From contig CP141132.1 of the NCBI GenBank assembly GCA_035236585.1, forward strand, positions 39,311,880 to 39,375,879: a DNA stretch of 64,000 nucleotides. The letters run 5' to 3'. Both the position numbers and the translations under genes were made by a program. The notes beneath the pieces were generated by a model, which was not told the origin of the DNA, searched no databases, and was given only the letters and a program-made list of their open reading frames with translations. Source of the stretch: Warburgia ugandensis. Lineage: Eukaryota > Streptophyta > Magnoliopsida > Canellales > Canellaceae. Of the stretch, positions 34,235-46,509 are shown in pieces (the first letter of the stretch is position 1; every line of letters starts with the position of its first letter).

Positions 34235-35400
34235 GCCCATAGCAATACCAACCCTATGAGTCATTTCCTCTATAGGATGAAGAATAACTATTAGAAGAGA
34301 ATATGCAACAATTTTGTGAGAAAATGGAACAAACCATGGCTTCCTTTGAAAAGGGAAATGAGGAAATGAGACGAGAATGGGAGGAATAGGAAGAGAAAAT
34401 GATATTAATAAGAGAATATACTAATAAAAACATTACTAAAATTATAAAATTGACTAAGAAAATGAACACAAATTGGGGATAATGAAGAAGCATTTATTAT
34501 TGATAATAAGATGAAAATATCTTATGATCATTATGAGCCACAAAGTCCACAACCATCCATAAAACCCTCTAACTTGTATATACTCGAGCCATGTCATGCT
34601 CCTTACGATTATGATTAAGATACTTCCATTGATGAAGAAAATAAAGCTTTAGAAACATCCAATCCAAAATCTTTTGCTCATTTTTTATGACTTTGATGAA
34701 GACTCATACATTGAGGAGATGAATGACTTGTTGGATATTATGCCTTTGATGGACACTTCTCAATGGCAAGCAAGAGTAGAAACTCCCACAATTCCTAAAA
34801 TTCCAATAAAGCCTTGCAATATAGAAGATGTACTTAATTGGTACCTATTGACCATATTTGAACAAACACAATATAGTTAGGTATACCCATTTGACACCTT
34901 ACTTGGGTTCATAAAATAGGAAGAAAAAGATTTAGTCGATATACATCAACCTACTTTAGGGTACACATGAGAAGATAACTAGGGTTTAAGCAAAACCATT
35001 TCCCCAACTCTAGCAATACAAGAAAAATATTTTTACTAAAGGTAGAGTCAGCTTATACCCTTATTTCAGGACAATGCCAGGGAAATAGAGGAAAAAGTTA
35101 ATTTGAATATAATGGTCATTGTTATCCCTCAATTTGGTCAAGAAAAAGACCATTCATCTGCAAATGGTCCAATAAAATGCACAGTAGTACATGAAATCAT
35201 TGTGTTACCATTCCCTCAATTTTTGAGGTGGAGAAATTATAATGACTACTATGAAATTGTGAAGGTGGGGGATCATCAATATGATTCTCCACAATTAAAA
35301 TTCATGGTGATCCTTATTGTCTTAATTTTTCTAACACCAAAAATTTGTAGGGTGGATGCAATATATAGATTACCATGAGATTCTAAAGTGGCATGAGAAA
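34235..35400 (+). pseudogene. Family A post-gag and pol-linker remnant
   Basis: A Glu-rich coiled-coil-like stretch (to about 34440) is followed by HFYDFDEDSYIEEMNDLLDI and MPLMDTSQW (34674-34760), matching the linker at 1-185. A 91-codon piece at 35103-35378 has no domain I recognise. In an autonomous element the protease would sit before this linker; here it has been deleted. Confidence 0.5.
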
Positions 35401-37117
35401 TCTCACCATTTCATCTTAGGGTTAGGATTAGGACAAATAAGTTAAGCCAGTTAGCTCTAGGTTTAGAAAGTTAGGTTAGGCCATGTTTAGTTGAAGACTT
35501 AATACTTAGTTCTTCCTGGTAGGCACCCTAGATGTTTTACAAATCTCCATCTTCTACATCTTTTCATATAGGATCCAATGTTTCTAAACATTAGGAACAA
35601 TGTTTCATTCAGGTTGGGGGATGTAGATGCACGAAGAGATTTTGAATTTTCTTAATTCTTTTGAAAAAAAATGAAAAAAAAAAAGTTTTAAGCTAGAGTT
35701 CCCTTACTATTATGAGAACTGGATGTTCATAATTTAGTAATTCCAATTGTTTTCATATGATGATTTTTGGATATTATTCATGTATTGAAGCATTTCATGA
35801 AAATTAATTCTCGAGAACCATTTACACACAACACAATTAAGACTAATAGAGAGCTATGACTTAGAGACCTAGAGGAATATTAGTGGAGACTTATAACAAA
35901 GTGAGTTTAGAGGCTATCTTTCTTTAAAGAGTTATACATAATTCCACAATTTCTTTCATTTACATAAATTAGTGTGATCCTATTATCCTTGTTTTGGTTA
36001 AACATCCAGAATAAATAGGAGTAATAGCTTTATTTCTAGAAAATTTATTAAATTTGATAGGCTTTAGAAAACCTAGGAAATGATATAGGTCATTCTTGCT
36101 CAGCCTAGAGATATAAAGCCTACGCATTATATCAGACTACTATGTAGCCACTTTGAGCCTTCATCCCAAAACAAGCCAATAAAATAAATATCCATTACCC
36201 ATTGTCAAAATGAGTAGAGTTAGCAAAAAAAGTTCAAAAAGTCAAAGAAGTGTGAAAATTAGCCATCTTTCTTCCAAAGAAGCAAAAAAAATTAAAGAAA
36301 GACAAAACTATGAAAGAGATATTCACTTCAAGTACAACCCAAAAGAAAAGTTGTCCTAACAGATACTCATTGAATCCCTCTATTTAGTTTTGAACCTTTA
36401 AATTCCTTATATCCTTCTTTTCTAAACCTATCCTAAGCCTATGTTTTGTCCTAGTTAAAGACTTATTGATCTTAGGTGGAACATAGCCTTAAAGAGGAGA
36501 TAAAAAGAAAGAATTGTAGTAAAAGACCCCTAATATTCTTGGTGATAACATCCACTCTTAGGGATCACTTTCCTTTGTCTCATGAGCATTTAAAAGATTT
36601 ATGTGAGCCACTAACTTGTTGGATTTGGTCACATAATGAGAGAAATATGTTTAAACCCTTATCTCAAAGTTTCATTTTTGAGAGTATACCTGTGAGGATT
36701 TGAGATCAAGACATATTTTCAATGGAATTTAAGCATATCTAGTTAAAAGTCAAGATTTATATGGTTGTACACACACATGCACTCTGAGAAATAACTCAAA
36801 TAAAATGTCTCTAATATGTGTATGATGTGTAAAATTGTCAATCCTTTTTATTAATTTGTGAAAACCAGTAGAATGCTAATGAATGAGGATTCTCTGAGAT
36901 AAAATAAGGGACTCAACTTTATTGAATTTTGTGGGTATATTCACTACAAACCCTCATGAGGCATAACACGTCCACTAGAGGTAACCTAGGGATTCAAGGG
37001 CTTGTTGCATGTGCTCAATACAATAGTGAGTACCTATGAAAAGTGGTGCCTTGTATCAGTTTTTGAAAAATAATTTTTTGCATGTTTTCTCGGGACTAGC
37101 AAAATGCTGGTTGGGGT
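35401..37117 (+). other. Family A 3' untranslated interior and polypurine tract
   Basis: Non-coding. 36480-37117 matches inverted 49200-49850 and 6761-7349. 35600-35900 matches inverted 63711-64000, and 35900-36480 matches inverted 49850-50490. The tract GCTGGTTGGGGT at 37106-37117 abuts the 3' LTR and is the likely PPT. Two A-rich runs lie near 35660-35690. Confidence 0.65.
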
Positions 37118-39160
37118 TGTTAAGTGTTCAATTTTGGCCAAAATACCCCTAATTTAGCATTTAATTAGATAATCTAACTCAACAATTTGATAAATTTTAG
37201 ATAAAATATGAATTTTAGCTTAAATTGACCATCCAACCATTAATTTGTCAAATTTAATGGTTAGATGATCATCAAAGCTTATTAAATGCTTAATGTAAGG
37301 TTTAGATGATTCTAATATAGTCTCATGTTTTGCAGTTCAACTAAAATAGGTTTGGATAGTTTAGATCAAATTTCTATGGTGCAGATCACCTAACAGAGAT
37401 TTAATGGTGCGGATGGAATGGTTTTAAAAGGAAACTTTGTTTTAAAGGAAAACATGGAAAAGATTTGGCCAGCCTCAATAGTTAGAAGTATCTATGGAGG
37501 AAAGCTATCTAGAAGGAAAGTAGAAGAAGGCAAATTAGAAAGTGGTTAGCTTTAAAGGGAGGAAACCAGAAACCACCACCTCCTTCACTTTTTGGCTAAG
37601 TTGAAAAGAGGAAACCGGACCCCCATTTTATTACTGATCTTCTCTATTCCCCCCCTTGGACCGTAGGAGGCAACTACAGATGAAGACCCATAATAGACTT
37701 AACCCCTTCTCTTGTGTTGTTTTTCATTTCCATTCCCCGTTTCACTGTTTTTAGTTGCTTTCCATTGTTTTTCCTATTTTCCCATTCTATTTTGTTCACC
37801 ATTTTTTTCCATTCTTCCCTGCTTCATTTATCTATTTCCCCCTCATTTCTCTCTACCTCGACTGGCCAAACCCCCTTCTCTATTCCTTCTCGATCTAACA
37901 AGAATACTCTAGTCTAGTTATACTAGCTCATCTCTTTCCCGCCTACCCAGTTCCCCGCTTATATTATTCAATCCATCTCTTTCTCAGCTTCAATCCTTTC
38001 TCTCTTCCCAGACTAGCAAACAACCCTCGTTCCTTCCTTGTTCACTATTGTTACTAGCATCATGCAGGAATAAGACACTGGTAGCTAGTCACGCACCCTA
38101 TTCTAACATTCTATTTTTCCCTATAGGCATTGCTCCAACAATGCCTGTATCTATCTCTACTTCACTGCCTGACATTAGAGGCATTACCGAATTTTCTACC
38201 CCCTTCACCACATCGGCTTCTTCTCCCTTGTCACGGGCAATTCTTAGACCACCTGATCCTCCTCAATCTCTTCTATCACTGCCAAGCACCAGAGTCCACT
38301 TTCCAGGAGGCTCCACCTTTCTTTGTTCCACTAGCTAAGTTGTCATCACCATCTCACTGCTCCAATCATTTGGCTGGCACCGGCATAGTAGCCAATGTCT
38401 TGAGTTCCTTTTACCTTCTTGCCTTCTCCTCCTCCTCTTCTCCTCCATCTTCGACTTCCTTCGTCTTCATCGGGTTTCCTTTCCTTTGTGTTTTTATTTT
38501 TTCCATTTTTCTGTTAATTTCATTTTTGACCCAAGCCACTTTTTTTAAATTCCTAATATATTACCATTTTAATTCCCTTTTTACTTTATCTTCATTCTAC
38601 TTATCCAAGAACTGCACAATCCAAGCTAGATTATTTAATGCTTAACCTAATCAACAAGTTAGCCTTAATCAACAAGATTCCTCTGTTTCTCCTCTGTTTT
38701 TATCAAATTTTCAATTAATTTTCATATTTCATTCTTAGGACATCCCTTAGCTAATACAACATCTCTAATTTTTAATCTGAATTCCAGAAATCAATATAAT
38801 TCATCCAAAACCCAAAATTACTATTTAGTGCATATATTTATGATTTTTTGTAGTCTGCCTAATCCGACCATTGGATCATTAATCATGGACATTTTGAAGA
38901 TATTGATGAAGGCTGATCAACTTCAAGAAGACCATATTTGAAGAAATTGACAATAATTAAGCTAGGGAAGTAGAATTATCTTGTTATTTAGTTAAATTCT
39001 CTTTCTTCTTGAATTGGAAATTCTATAATTTTTAGTAGTTGAGTAGATCTAACTCTTACTTGCATACACTGCACTACAATAGTGAGGCGAGTCCTTGTGG
39101 GATCGACCCGTACTTGAATATGCTACACTACAATAGGACGTGCACTTGTGATAAACAACA
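37118..39160 (+). repeat. Family A 3' LTR (2,043 bp)
   Basis: Starts TGTTAAGTGTTCAATTTTGG and ends GTGATAAACAACA. The minus-strand copy 47155-49199 has the same ends and is 2,045 bp. The CT-rich middle (37690-38600) holds open frames up to 171 codons (for example 38130-38645). They are low-complexity, not shared in frame with the other copy, and I regard them as chance frames. Near the end are CCTTGTGGGATCGACCC and the LTR terminus. Confidence 0.75.
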
Positions 39161-40200
39161 CCTACAAGCATAAAAGTCTAGGTTTGAGTGGGCAAGTTGG
39201 ACATGCCAGTCACTTTGAACAGCCTATACCATGGTTCGCTGAACTAGGATTGCATGCTGTTCTAGTTTTTAATTGTTCAGTTTTTCCCAGATTGTGCACA
39301 TGATTTACTTAGATGTTGAGGTTTTACCAAGTTTATGATTTATTTGTTGTTGGCTGAATCATGACTTGGGTTTCGATAATCTGTTATGTGATTTGCTTCT
39401 TGCATATTCTTAAATCTTGTTGTGATAGAGTATTCAAAGATTTTGTAAAGTGAAACCTATGTTATGCCTATCTCAGGCCTATACATTACATTTACTTATG
39501 GATGCCTATTTATATACTTAATATTGGTTTTCCATATTTTTGGTAAGCCAACTTATATTTGCTTTCTTCCAAATCATGAGAAGTTGATATGCTCACACCC
39601 TACAACCACCACTTTTAGGTGATATCCTAGGGTGATTGAACACAAAGGATAAAGGAAAGGCATAGGCTTCAAGTTCAACTAAGACATACAACGGTGATAC
39701 GTTTGTGCAAGTATTAGTAAATTCCTTACATAGGAATTCATTTTGGATGTGCATAACTTATTTGGTTGACACTTGAAACTATTGTAGAAATTTATTTTGT
39801 GCTACTTATTATTTTGATGGATGTGTAATTCTACTTCTAACCATCTTGAAGTTAGAATGTTATTTTCTTATATATGAGGGGGTTTTGTTAGTATTTCCCA
39901 ATACGAAGTTGAAGTATTTCATAAGATACTTATATTTTATCACTCTAATGGATCTTTTGTAAAACAAGGAATTTTTTGCTACTTTTCAATTTAATTAATA
40001 TTTCAAAAAAATGAAAATGGTACAATAGGCAATTAGCCTCCCATTTTGCATCAATACACATCCTAGTCCTTTGCCCAAGGCATTACCATACACCACAAAA
40101 CCTCAATTGCTAGACTATAAAGTGAGCATAAGAGTAGTTATCAGCATCCTTTTCAAGTCTTAGAAGCTCTTTTCATAAGTGCCATCCTAAATAAATTTCA
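39161..40200. other. Unassigned, AT-rich
   Basis: No domain recognised on either strand. The style (long T-rich phrases, GGTGATATCCTAGGGTGATT near 39620) suggests decayed LTR sequence of a family not otherwise present in the window. No LTR ends or duplications found. Confidence 0.3.
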
Positions 40201-41030
40201 CACCTTTCCTCATCAATCTAGTCAAAGGTAATGCAGTGATGAGAAACCCTTGATAAATCTGTGGTAACACCTTACAAGTCTAACGAAACTCCTAGGCATC
40301 TCCCATTTCTTAACTACTTCAACATTGACTAGGTTTACTACAACACCATCCTTGGAGATAATATGACCCAAAAAGCCTACCTCTTTCAGCCAAAATTCAC
40401 ACTTCCTAAACTTCACATACAATTGGTGTGACTTAAGTGTATCCAACATATCACATAAATGTTCCTGATGTTCTTCATGGTTTTCTGATTACACCAGTAT
40501 GTCATCCATGAGTACTTTAACAAACTTATCAAGGTATGTTTTAAACACTCTATTAATCAAACCCATAAAAAAAGTATGGGTGTTCATCATTCCAAAAGGC
40601 ATGACTCATAATTTATAGTGTCCATACCTAGTTTTAAATGTTTTTTTCTAAATATCTTCTTCTTTAACCCCGAATAGGTGATATCCAAACTTTAAATCAA
40701 TCTAAAAAAATACTCCAAATGGTTGCAGTTGATTGAATAGGTCACCAATATGGCATAAAGGGTATTTATTCTTAATAGTAACTCCATTAAGTCAATATAG
40801 AGTCTCCTCAACCTGTCCTTCATTTTAACAAAGAGGACTAGTTTTCCCCAAGTTGATAAACTAGGTCTCACAAAACCCTTGTCTAAAAACTCTTATTATT
40901 GTTCTTTCAACTCTTTAAGTTCAACCAGAGCCATCCTATATGATTCCTTGGAGATAGGAACTGTGCCAGATACTAAGTCAATGGTGAATCCTAACTCCTG
41001 CTGAGGTAGTAATATTGGTAAATCATCAAG
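40201..41030 (-). pseudogene. Chromovirus reverse transcriptase relic
   Basis: The minus strand, from 41023 downward, gives ELGFTIDLVSGTVPISKESY and RMALVELKELKEQ, then a stop cluster and [10 protein letters not shown]. Further on are [28 protein letters not shown] and [20 protein letters not shown]. The catalytic box follows as [11 protein letters not shown] (about 40495-40515; the Asp pair is kept). Last comes a 75-codon open piece (40449-40222) with SHQLYVKFRKCEFWLKEVGF and LGHIISKDGVVVN. This is nearly the whole finger-palm part of a Ty3/gypsy chromovirus RT, the best preserved RT palm in the window, but with several stops. Protease and RNase H are missing. Confidence 0.8.
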
Positions 41031-41894
41031 TAAGGGAGAGAAGCAGCTGGCTAGGTGCAGCAGAGAAAAAAAGTGACATCCTGGGCTTCTAGGTGTCGGG
41101 TTGAGAGCTTGGGTTAGAGGGAGAGGGAGATTGGGTGCCGAGGTGGATACGATCAAGAATTAAAAAGAATTTGGACTGGGGTGGAGACGAAGCTTGGGTT
41201 GTGCCACTGGTTTGATCAAATGGGTCGAGTGCAGTGGAAGAAAAGAGCATGGCAGATAAGGGAAAGAGAGGTATGAACAACAGGAATACTTACTAGAAAT
41301 AAAGGAAAGTCTAGGTAAAACAAAATCAATGAATCAAAACGGACTGCAAAGAAGACAACCCAAAACTAAAAGACGTTCAAAACTTCCAAACTTCTAAACC
41401 TTTTACAGCTTTCCCCTCTTATAGATTTTCCCCCTTCCTAATTCTCCTTCTCTTATCTTTAATATCTAGTTTCCTACTAAGAAACTTCCTCCTAACTTCC
41501 ATTCTCATCCATGGTTTCCTCTCCTTATTAGAATTCCTCTTTCTTTAGGAATATCTTGCCTGATTGATCTTCAAGATGATCTACATCATCAAAATTTAAT
41601 CTGATCCACCCATTCCTATTTTGATCGATCTGCACCATTGAACATTAATCTGAGCAATCCAACCCTCCTTTAGTTGATCTGTAAGGCCAAAGACTAGATG
41701 AGAGTCATCTAAATTGTACATTACGCATCCACTTAACTCAATTGATCATCTAACCATTAATTTTGACAATTTACGATTGGATGGTCAATTTGAACTAAAT
41801 TTATATTTTATTCAAAAATTACCAAATTAATAAGTTAGATGGTCAAATTAAATTCTAAACTAGGGGTCTTTTGGCCAAAATTAAACACTTAATA
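41031..41894 (-). repeat. Family A LTR fragment, minus strand
   Basis: The minus strand from 41894 starts TATTAAGTGTTTAATTTTGG, a decayed TGTTAAGTG LTR start. It runs through blocks shared with 49199-48230, such as GATCAACTAAAGGAGGGTTG and the TATA-like TCTATAAGAGGGG. It breaks off at about 41030 in the RT relic. Only the first 860 bases of the LTR are present. Confidence 0.65.
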
Positions 41895-41996
41895 CTTCCC
41901 TAACTTCTTCCCTGCATGATAGGCAACATGGGTAGAGATCCATGCGCTGAGCTCCCCTTAGTTCGGTGTCGCCTGGGGTCCATCTAGTGAGAGGGG
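41895..41996. other. Short unassigned segment
   Basis: About 100 bases of mixed sequence between the LTR fragment and the tandem duplication, with no feature recognised. Confidence 0.3.
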
Positions 41997-42419
41997 GTGC
42001 CATTATCAATTTGGCCCCCACTGTAATTTAGTAAAACTTGTGGTTCTTTCACCTTCGAACTATGTTTCATTCAAAATTAGTGTCCTTGAAAAGATCTAAT
42101 CGCATACATTTTGAAATTTGAGGTTTCAAAGTCAAATTTAGAAGCAAAAATTAAATTTTGCACTCAAACTGCTCCTTTTAATTATGTCAAAATGTTAGGT
42201 TCAGGGTTCAGAGTGCCATTATCAATTTGGCCCCCTCTGTAATTTAGTAAAACTTGTGGTTCTTTCACCTTCGAACTTTGTTTCGTTCAAAATTAGTGTC
42301 CTTGAAAAGCTCTCATCGCATACATTCTGAAATTTGAGGTTTCAAAGTCAAATTCAAAAGAAAAAATTAAATTTTTGCACTCAAACTGCTCTTTTTAATT
42401 ATGTCAAAATGTCAGGTTG
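41997..42419 (+). repeat. Tandem duplication, two units of about 205 bp
   Basis: GTGCCATTATCAATTTGGCC starts at 41997 and again at 42213 (period 216). Both units run to AATTATGTCAAAATGT-AGGTT (42202 and about 42418). They differ at roughly 8-10 sites. Neither unit has a coding frame or recognised family. Confidence 0.85.
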
Positions 42420-43709
42420 TTACGCCAGCTTTCCCAGTTTCCCTGTTCCTCTCCCTCCGACAAGCCCTGCTGCTAGCAACTTTTTTTTTTCCTTTTCCCT
42501 TTCCACCTCCAATAGTTTCCATTTTTGATGACATCTCCAGTAAAATGATGCAACATCCACCTGCCTACTTCACCAATAGTCATGCACAACATCGCCATTG
42601 TTTCCTCTCCTCTCCATCTAATTCAAGTAGGTCTCTCTCGTCCCTATTCCATCTTCCTACTTTTCCACCACGGATTGTTTGACCGAACTGGTTTTTCCTG
42701 TGAGAAATTATCAAAAAATCATTCAACCAAACAAGATTGGAACACCTTTAAAAACATCTTACAAGGTTGATCTGAACCATTGGATGGATTCAAACACCTC
42801 AAAACTTAGAAAATCCAAGTTACAATAAAAATCTCAGTGGTCAGAGAAGAAAATTTGGACAGAAAACAATCGGATGGTTTGGATCTCATCATACAAACGA
42901 TTATGGTCTGATCCGCTATCAAAATGCACAACACAGACAACACACAGAGACACACTCACTAGGTGCATCTCCATGAGTGCCCTCGAGTGAGGAGAGGTCG
43001 CAATTTGACTAGAATGTCTCTGTGTTCTGGGAACTATCATGCACCACCTATGCATTCTAGATTCCATGATGCACCAGAGCATTTTGGAATAAGTGTTCTA
43101 CTCCAGTGCATCCCAATGACAGCATTTGAATGCATTTTCAATCCATAATCAAATCTAAACCATTAAAAATGTCTAAAAACTTAGAATTTCAATTCAAGAG
43201 ACAATACAACTCCAAATTTAGATCTGAAACATCCACTAGATTTGTCTTGACAAGAAGACTCTAATGGAATGATAAATTTTAATATTTGAAGTATTTTTTA
43301 GATTGATGAAAACCCAAAAACCATGAAAATATCTTATATTATCTAGATAAAAAATGATCAGATTGTCTCAAATGACTGAATAAGTCATAAAGTGAAAAGA
43401 TAAGACTAATCAACTAGTTAGATCTTCTATACATGTGATAAATCATTATCTAAACCATTGATTAAGATCAAAACCCTAGATCTAAGAGACCAATATTAGA
43501 TCTGACTGTTAGATCAATGTAGAAACTTTAGATATGTAACAAGATCATTGAAAGTGTTACATCTAAGTATAAATACATCTGACTTAGTTATAGATTGGAC
43601 AATTAGACTTAATCAACGATCAGATTTAGTCTAATATGAAATAATTGAGAAGTAACTTAGAAAATAGTGAGAAATCCATGATCTGACTGATCTAAAGTAA
43701 ATTTGCATT

Positions 43710-44240
43710 GCATATACTTAGCTTTATGGTAAAATGGAATTAATGTTAGTAAGGGCCCCATAGGAACCCTTATAAGTTAAAGACTGCATTTCATCATCAG
43801 ATCCTTGGCCCACCTAGGAATCAATTTACATCCTTGTATGTAGCAATCCCAATCCTCAAACATTAATTTAAAAATCAAGTAGAATGAGACTTAGGGTATC
43901 GAGCTCATAGGATTCTTTTAGCAGGATGAGATCTATTGTCACTTCAATGGCTTCTAAGCACTATGGTTATAGTGGGTGTCTTAAAATCCAAGTGATCATC
44001 CCACACCTTCCATCAATGTTAGTTGAGGTCAAAATGCCTCCTAACATTAGGATTTTATTAACCACTTTAGAGCAAAACCCAATTGGTAAGCAGTAGTAAA
44101 ATCTGGGAAGAAGGAGAAGCTGCTTAAATTTAGGTCTAAGAAGCTACTATGTATGCACTAAGGAAAGATAATGAACACACTGCTCAATTAGCAACATAGT
44201 AAGATTGGTTGTGCATCAATTAGCTTAGGAATAGTATTTA
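43710..44240 (+). repeat. Leader module shared by families A, B and C
   Basis: Contains GCACTATGGTTATAGTGGGT (43958 on), CTTAAAATCC, then TTGGTAAGCAGTAGT near 44090. It matches the minus strand of 3930-3350 over nearly its full length, and 33330-33670 over about 300 bases. In A and B it lies between PBS and gag. Here it appears inside what looks like LTR C. Confidence 0.6.
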
Positions 44241-46069
44241 AACCATAAAATACAAAGTAGTCAAGATTAAGATATATCAAATGATCTAGACCATAATTTA
44301 ACAATCAAAGGCTAGAATCTAATAATCAAACAAGCCTTTAAGTAAGATGACTATGATCAGGGAAGAACATGATGATCAAGGATAATCAAAGGTAAATCTA
44401 AATATAAGATTAATAGATGAAACCTTAAAAAATGGAATGAATTATAGATCAAACTGAGGTCAATTGAAACTAGAAATTAGAAGATTTAAACCATTGATCA
44501 ACAACCATAAATCAATGGTATCCAAAGTAAAGAGATCCATATAATTCAATATCATCATTATTAAAGATAATCAAAGACCAAACAAGATGTATGTGAACAC
44601 TTATGATTAAGGAATAGTTAAAAAACTTAAATCTAATAGATTAGATGTAATCCAACCATCAAAATTACAGATCAATTCTTATAAAATAAGAAGAATGATC
44701 TGTAAAATTAAGATTAGGAAAAATTAAGAAATAAGAAGAAATCTAGACCATTAATTGTTAATCAATGGTAAAAATAAATTGATCAAACAAATCCTGAAAG
44801 AGGATAAATATGATCAGGGAAGAACAAATGCAAGATCATCCAAAGTTATGATGATCAAAAGATAGAAAATGACATTTGTATGTATGTATGAATTGATAGA
44901 TACACTGATCAACATGTCGATCAAGACAGAAATTATCATGTTTGAGGTATGTGGAACCTTAAGAATGCATTTTTCTAAATCACAAAATCTATGTTGTAAA
45001 CATGATCTTATTTAATATTATAAAGATTATAGAATTGAATTTATTCATCAAGTAGAATGATCATGAATTGGTAGGCCTTAATTATTTAAGATTTCAAGTG
45101 ATTTAATTAGAATAATATGATGATCTTATGTTTAGAATTATATGATCATTATTTGAAAAGCATGAACTGGAATTACATTATTTTCTTAAAGTTAAAAATT
45201 ACATGCTTAGTACATGGGTACCATTTATATGACCTGTTTATCCATGAACTTGGATGGAGAAATTACATCTTCAATACTTGAATACCAAATTAATGAGGAT
45301 AATGATGTTATTATGAATTTTATATCTAAATAGGCAAATATCCTGCTAATATTATCACTATTTCCCATACGGGCACAGAGGCCTGTGCATTTTGTTTTCA
45401 ACAGGCATAGGCCTGGGGATACTATGCTAGGAGAGTTGTGAGGGTTTGGTCATCCACTCTCCGAAATTGATGGTGATATATGGATACTTGCCCAAAGCAT
45501 GACTAAAAGTTGGGTGAGGCAATTATGGGAAGGCTACCACTGTGGAAGTCCTATCTCCCCATATAGACAATGACATTATATATTTTGTCGTGATATCAAC
45601 GAATTACCTAGGCAGTCATCCAAGCATGTTAGTATGGATTAAGACTATAGCATAGTAGTCTTTTATGTATTTTGCACTATGGTGTAGATGATAGTGGCAT
45701 GATGAGATGCCGTATGTGATGGCATGATGAGATGCCCCGTTAAGCTCATTACTGATGTTCCCGTGAGGGGATATTTTCTAGTAGAGGCTAAATGATTATA
45801 GACCCCATATGTGAGGGGTATGGATATTGAACCCAATATAGTCTGAGTGTGGATATTATGATATTATTATTGACGGCATTAACTATTTTTCATGATTTTA
45901 CATGAGAAATTACACGATGGATTTGCTATACAGAGTATGGTTCATGAAAATTTCAATTACTTTATGGAATATGATGAATATGATATTACAATTATTAATG
46001 AATTATTGAATTATAAATTATGTTTTTAAATTCCATATCTTTCTTAAATCCCCTACCATGCATAGCTTG

Positions 46070-46109
46070 CTGAGATATTGTAAATGCTTGAATGTTTACA
46101 ATATCTCAG
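46070..46109 (+). other. Stem-loop in family C LTR (15-bp stem)
   Basis: CTGAGATATTGTAAA and TTTACAATATCTCAG are perfect inverted repeats separated by 10 bases. The same stem with one change and the same loop length occurs inverted at 59263-59302. Short GAGTATA...TATACTC hairpins sit at a comparable place in the LTRs of elements 1 and 2. It may serve RNA 3' processing or stability; this is inference. Confidence 0.75.
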
Positions 46110-46509
46110 ATATAGATAGACAGAAGTGGATGAATATAACAAGGGAATACCAGCAACCATACTACTAATCAAGGGTACGTACTCTTGCGAAAATTCTTGT
46201 ATTGTGTAGTTAGTCATTTGGAATGTGAACTTTGGACATTTCATGAAATAAATATACAAGGCTGTGTATATGAACCACTGGATGGGTCCTATTTTAAAGA
46301 AATGAATTTTTATTGATTAATTCTATAGATATATATTTCATAAACAAAACATATGTATATATGGTAAAGAGTGAAGGTGACATTTGGGCTTCTAGAAATA
46401 AATTTCAAAGAAAATATTTTCTGCTGATTTTTATATTTTTTCCCAAATTAGGCATGCCATCTTTTGAAAATAAGCATGAAGAAGTGTTTTAAAAACAGGG
46501 TTTGTCACA

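Larger units (their letters stand above)
32166..39160 (+). mobile_element. Family A non-autonomous Athila/Tat-like element (5' LTR truncated)
   Basis: The order is a truncated 5' LTR (32166-32672), a decayed Asp-type PBS, the leader module, a gag C-terminal remnant, the pol linker, a 3' untranslated region, a PPT and a full 3' LTR (37118-39160). Capsid, protease, RT, RNase H and integrase are absent from the 4.4 kb interior, and no room is left for them. This is a deletion derivative. A minus-strand relative with the same LTR length occurs at 47155-50490 and 63711-64000. Confidence 0.75.
42418..46509 (+). repeat. Family C LTR, plus strand (about 4.1 kb), probably solo
   Basis: The end GGGTTTGTCACA at 46509 and about 2 kb upstream match by eye, inverted, the C copy at 59115-61100 and 50496-50772. 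Shared features are the 15-bp stem-loop (46070-46109), GGAGAGTTGTGAGGGTTTGG and the leader module. TGTTACGCCAGC at 42418 is the best candidate start: CAGGT before it and CAGAT after 46509 form an imperfect 5-bp duplication. The first 250 bases are CT-rich (42420-42680). The start is less sure than the end. No gag or pol lies within. An LTR this long is at the upper end of the known range for plants. Confidence 0.5.

Noticed and set aside
35640..35690. A-rich runs as a processed-pseudogene poly(A) tail
   Set aside because: The same T/A-rich run is present at the matching place in the minus-strand family A copy (63940-63960), so it is part of the element.
37712..38645. Overlapping Phe/Ser/Leu-rich frames in the family A 3' LTR
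   Set aside because: They come from a CT-rich LTR stretch; the equivalent LTR at 47155-49199 does not keep the frames.
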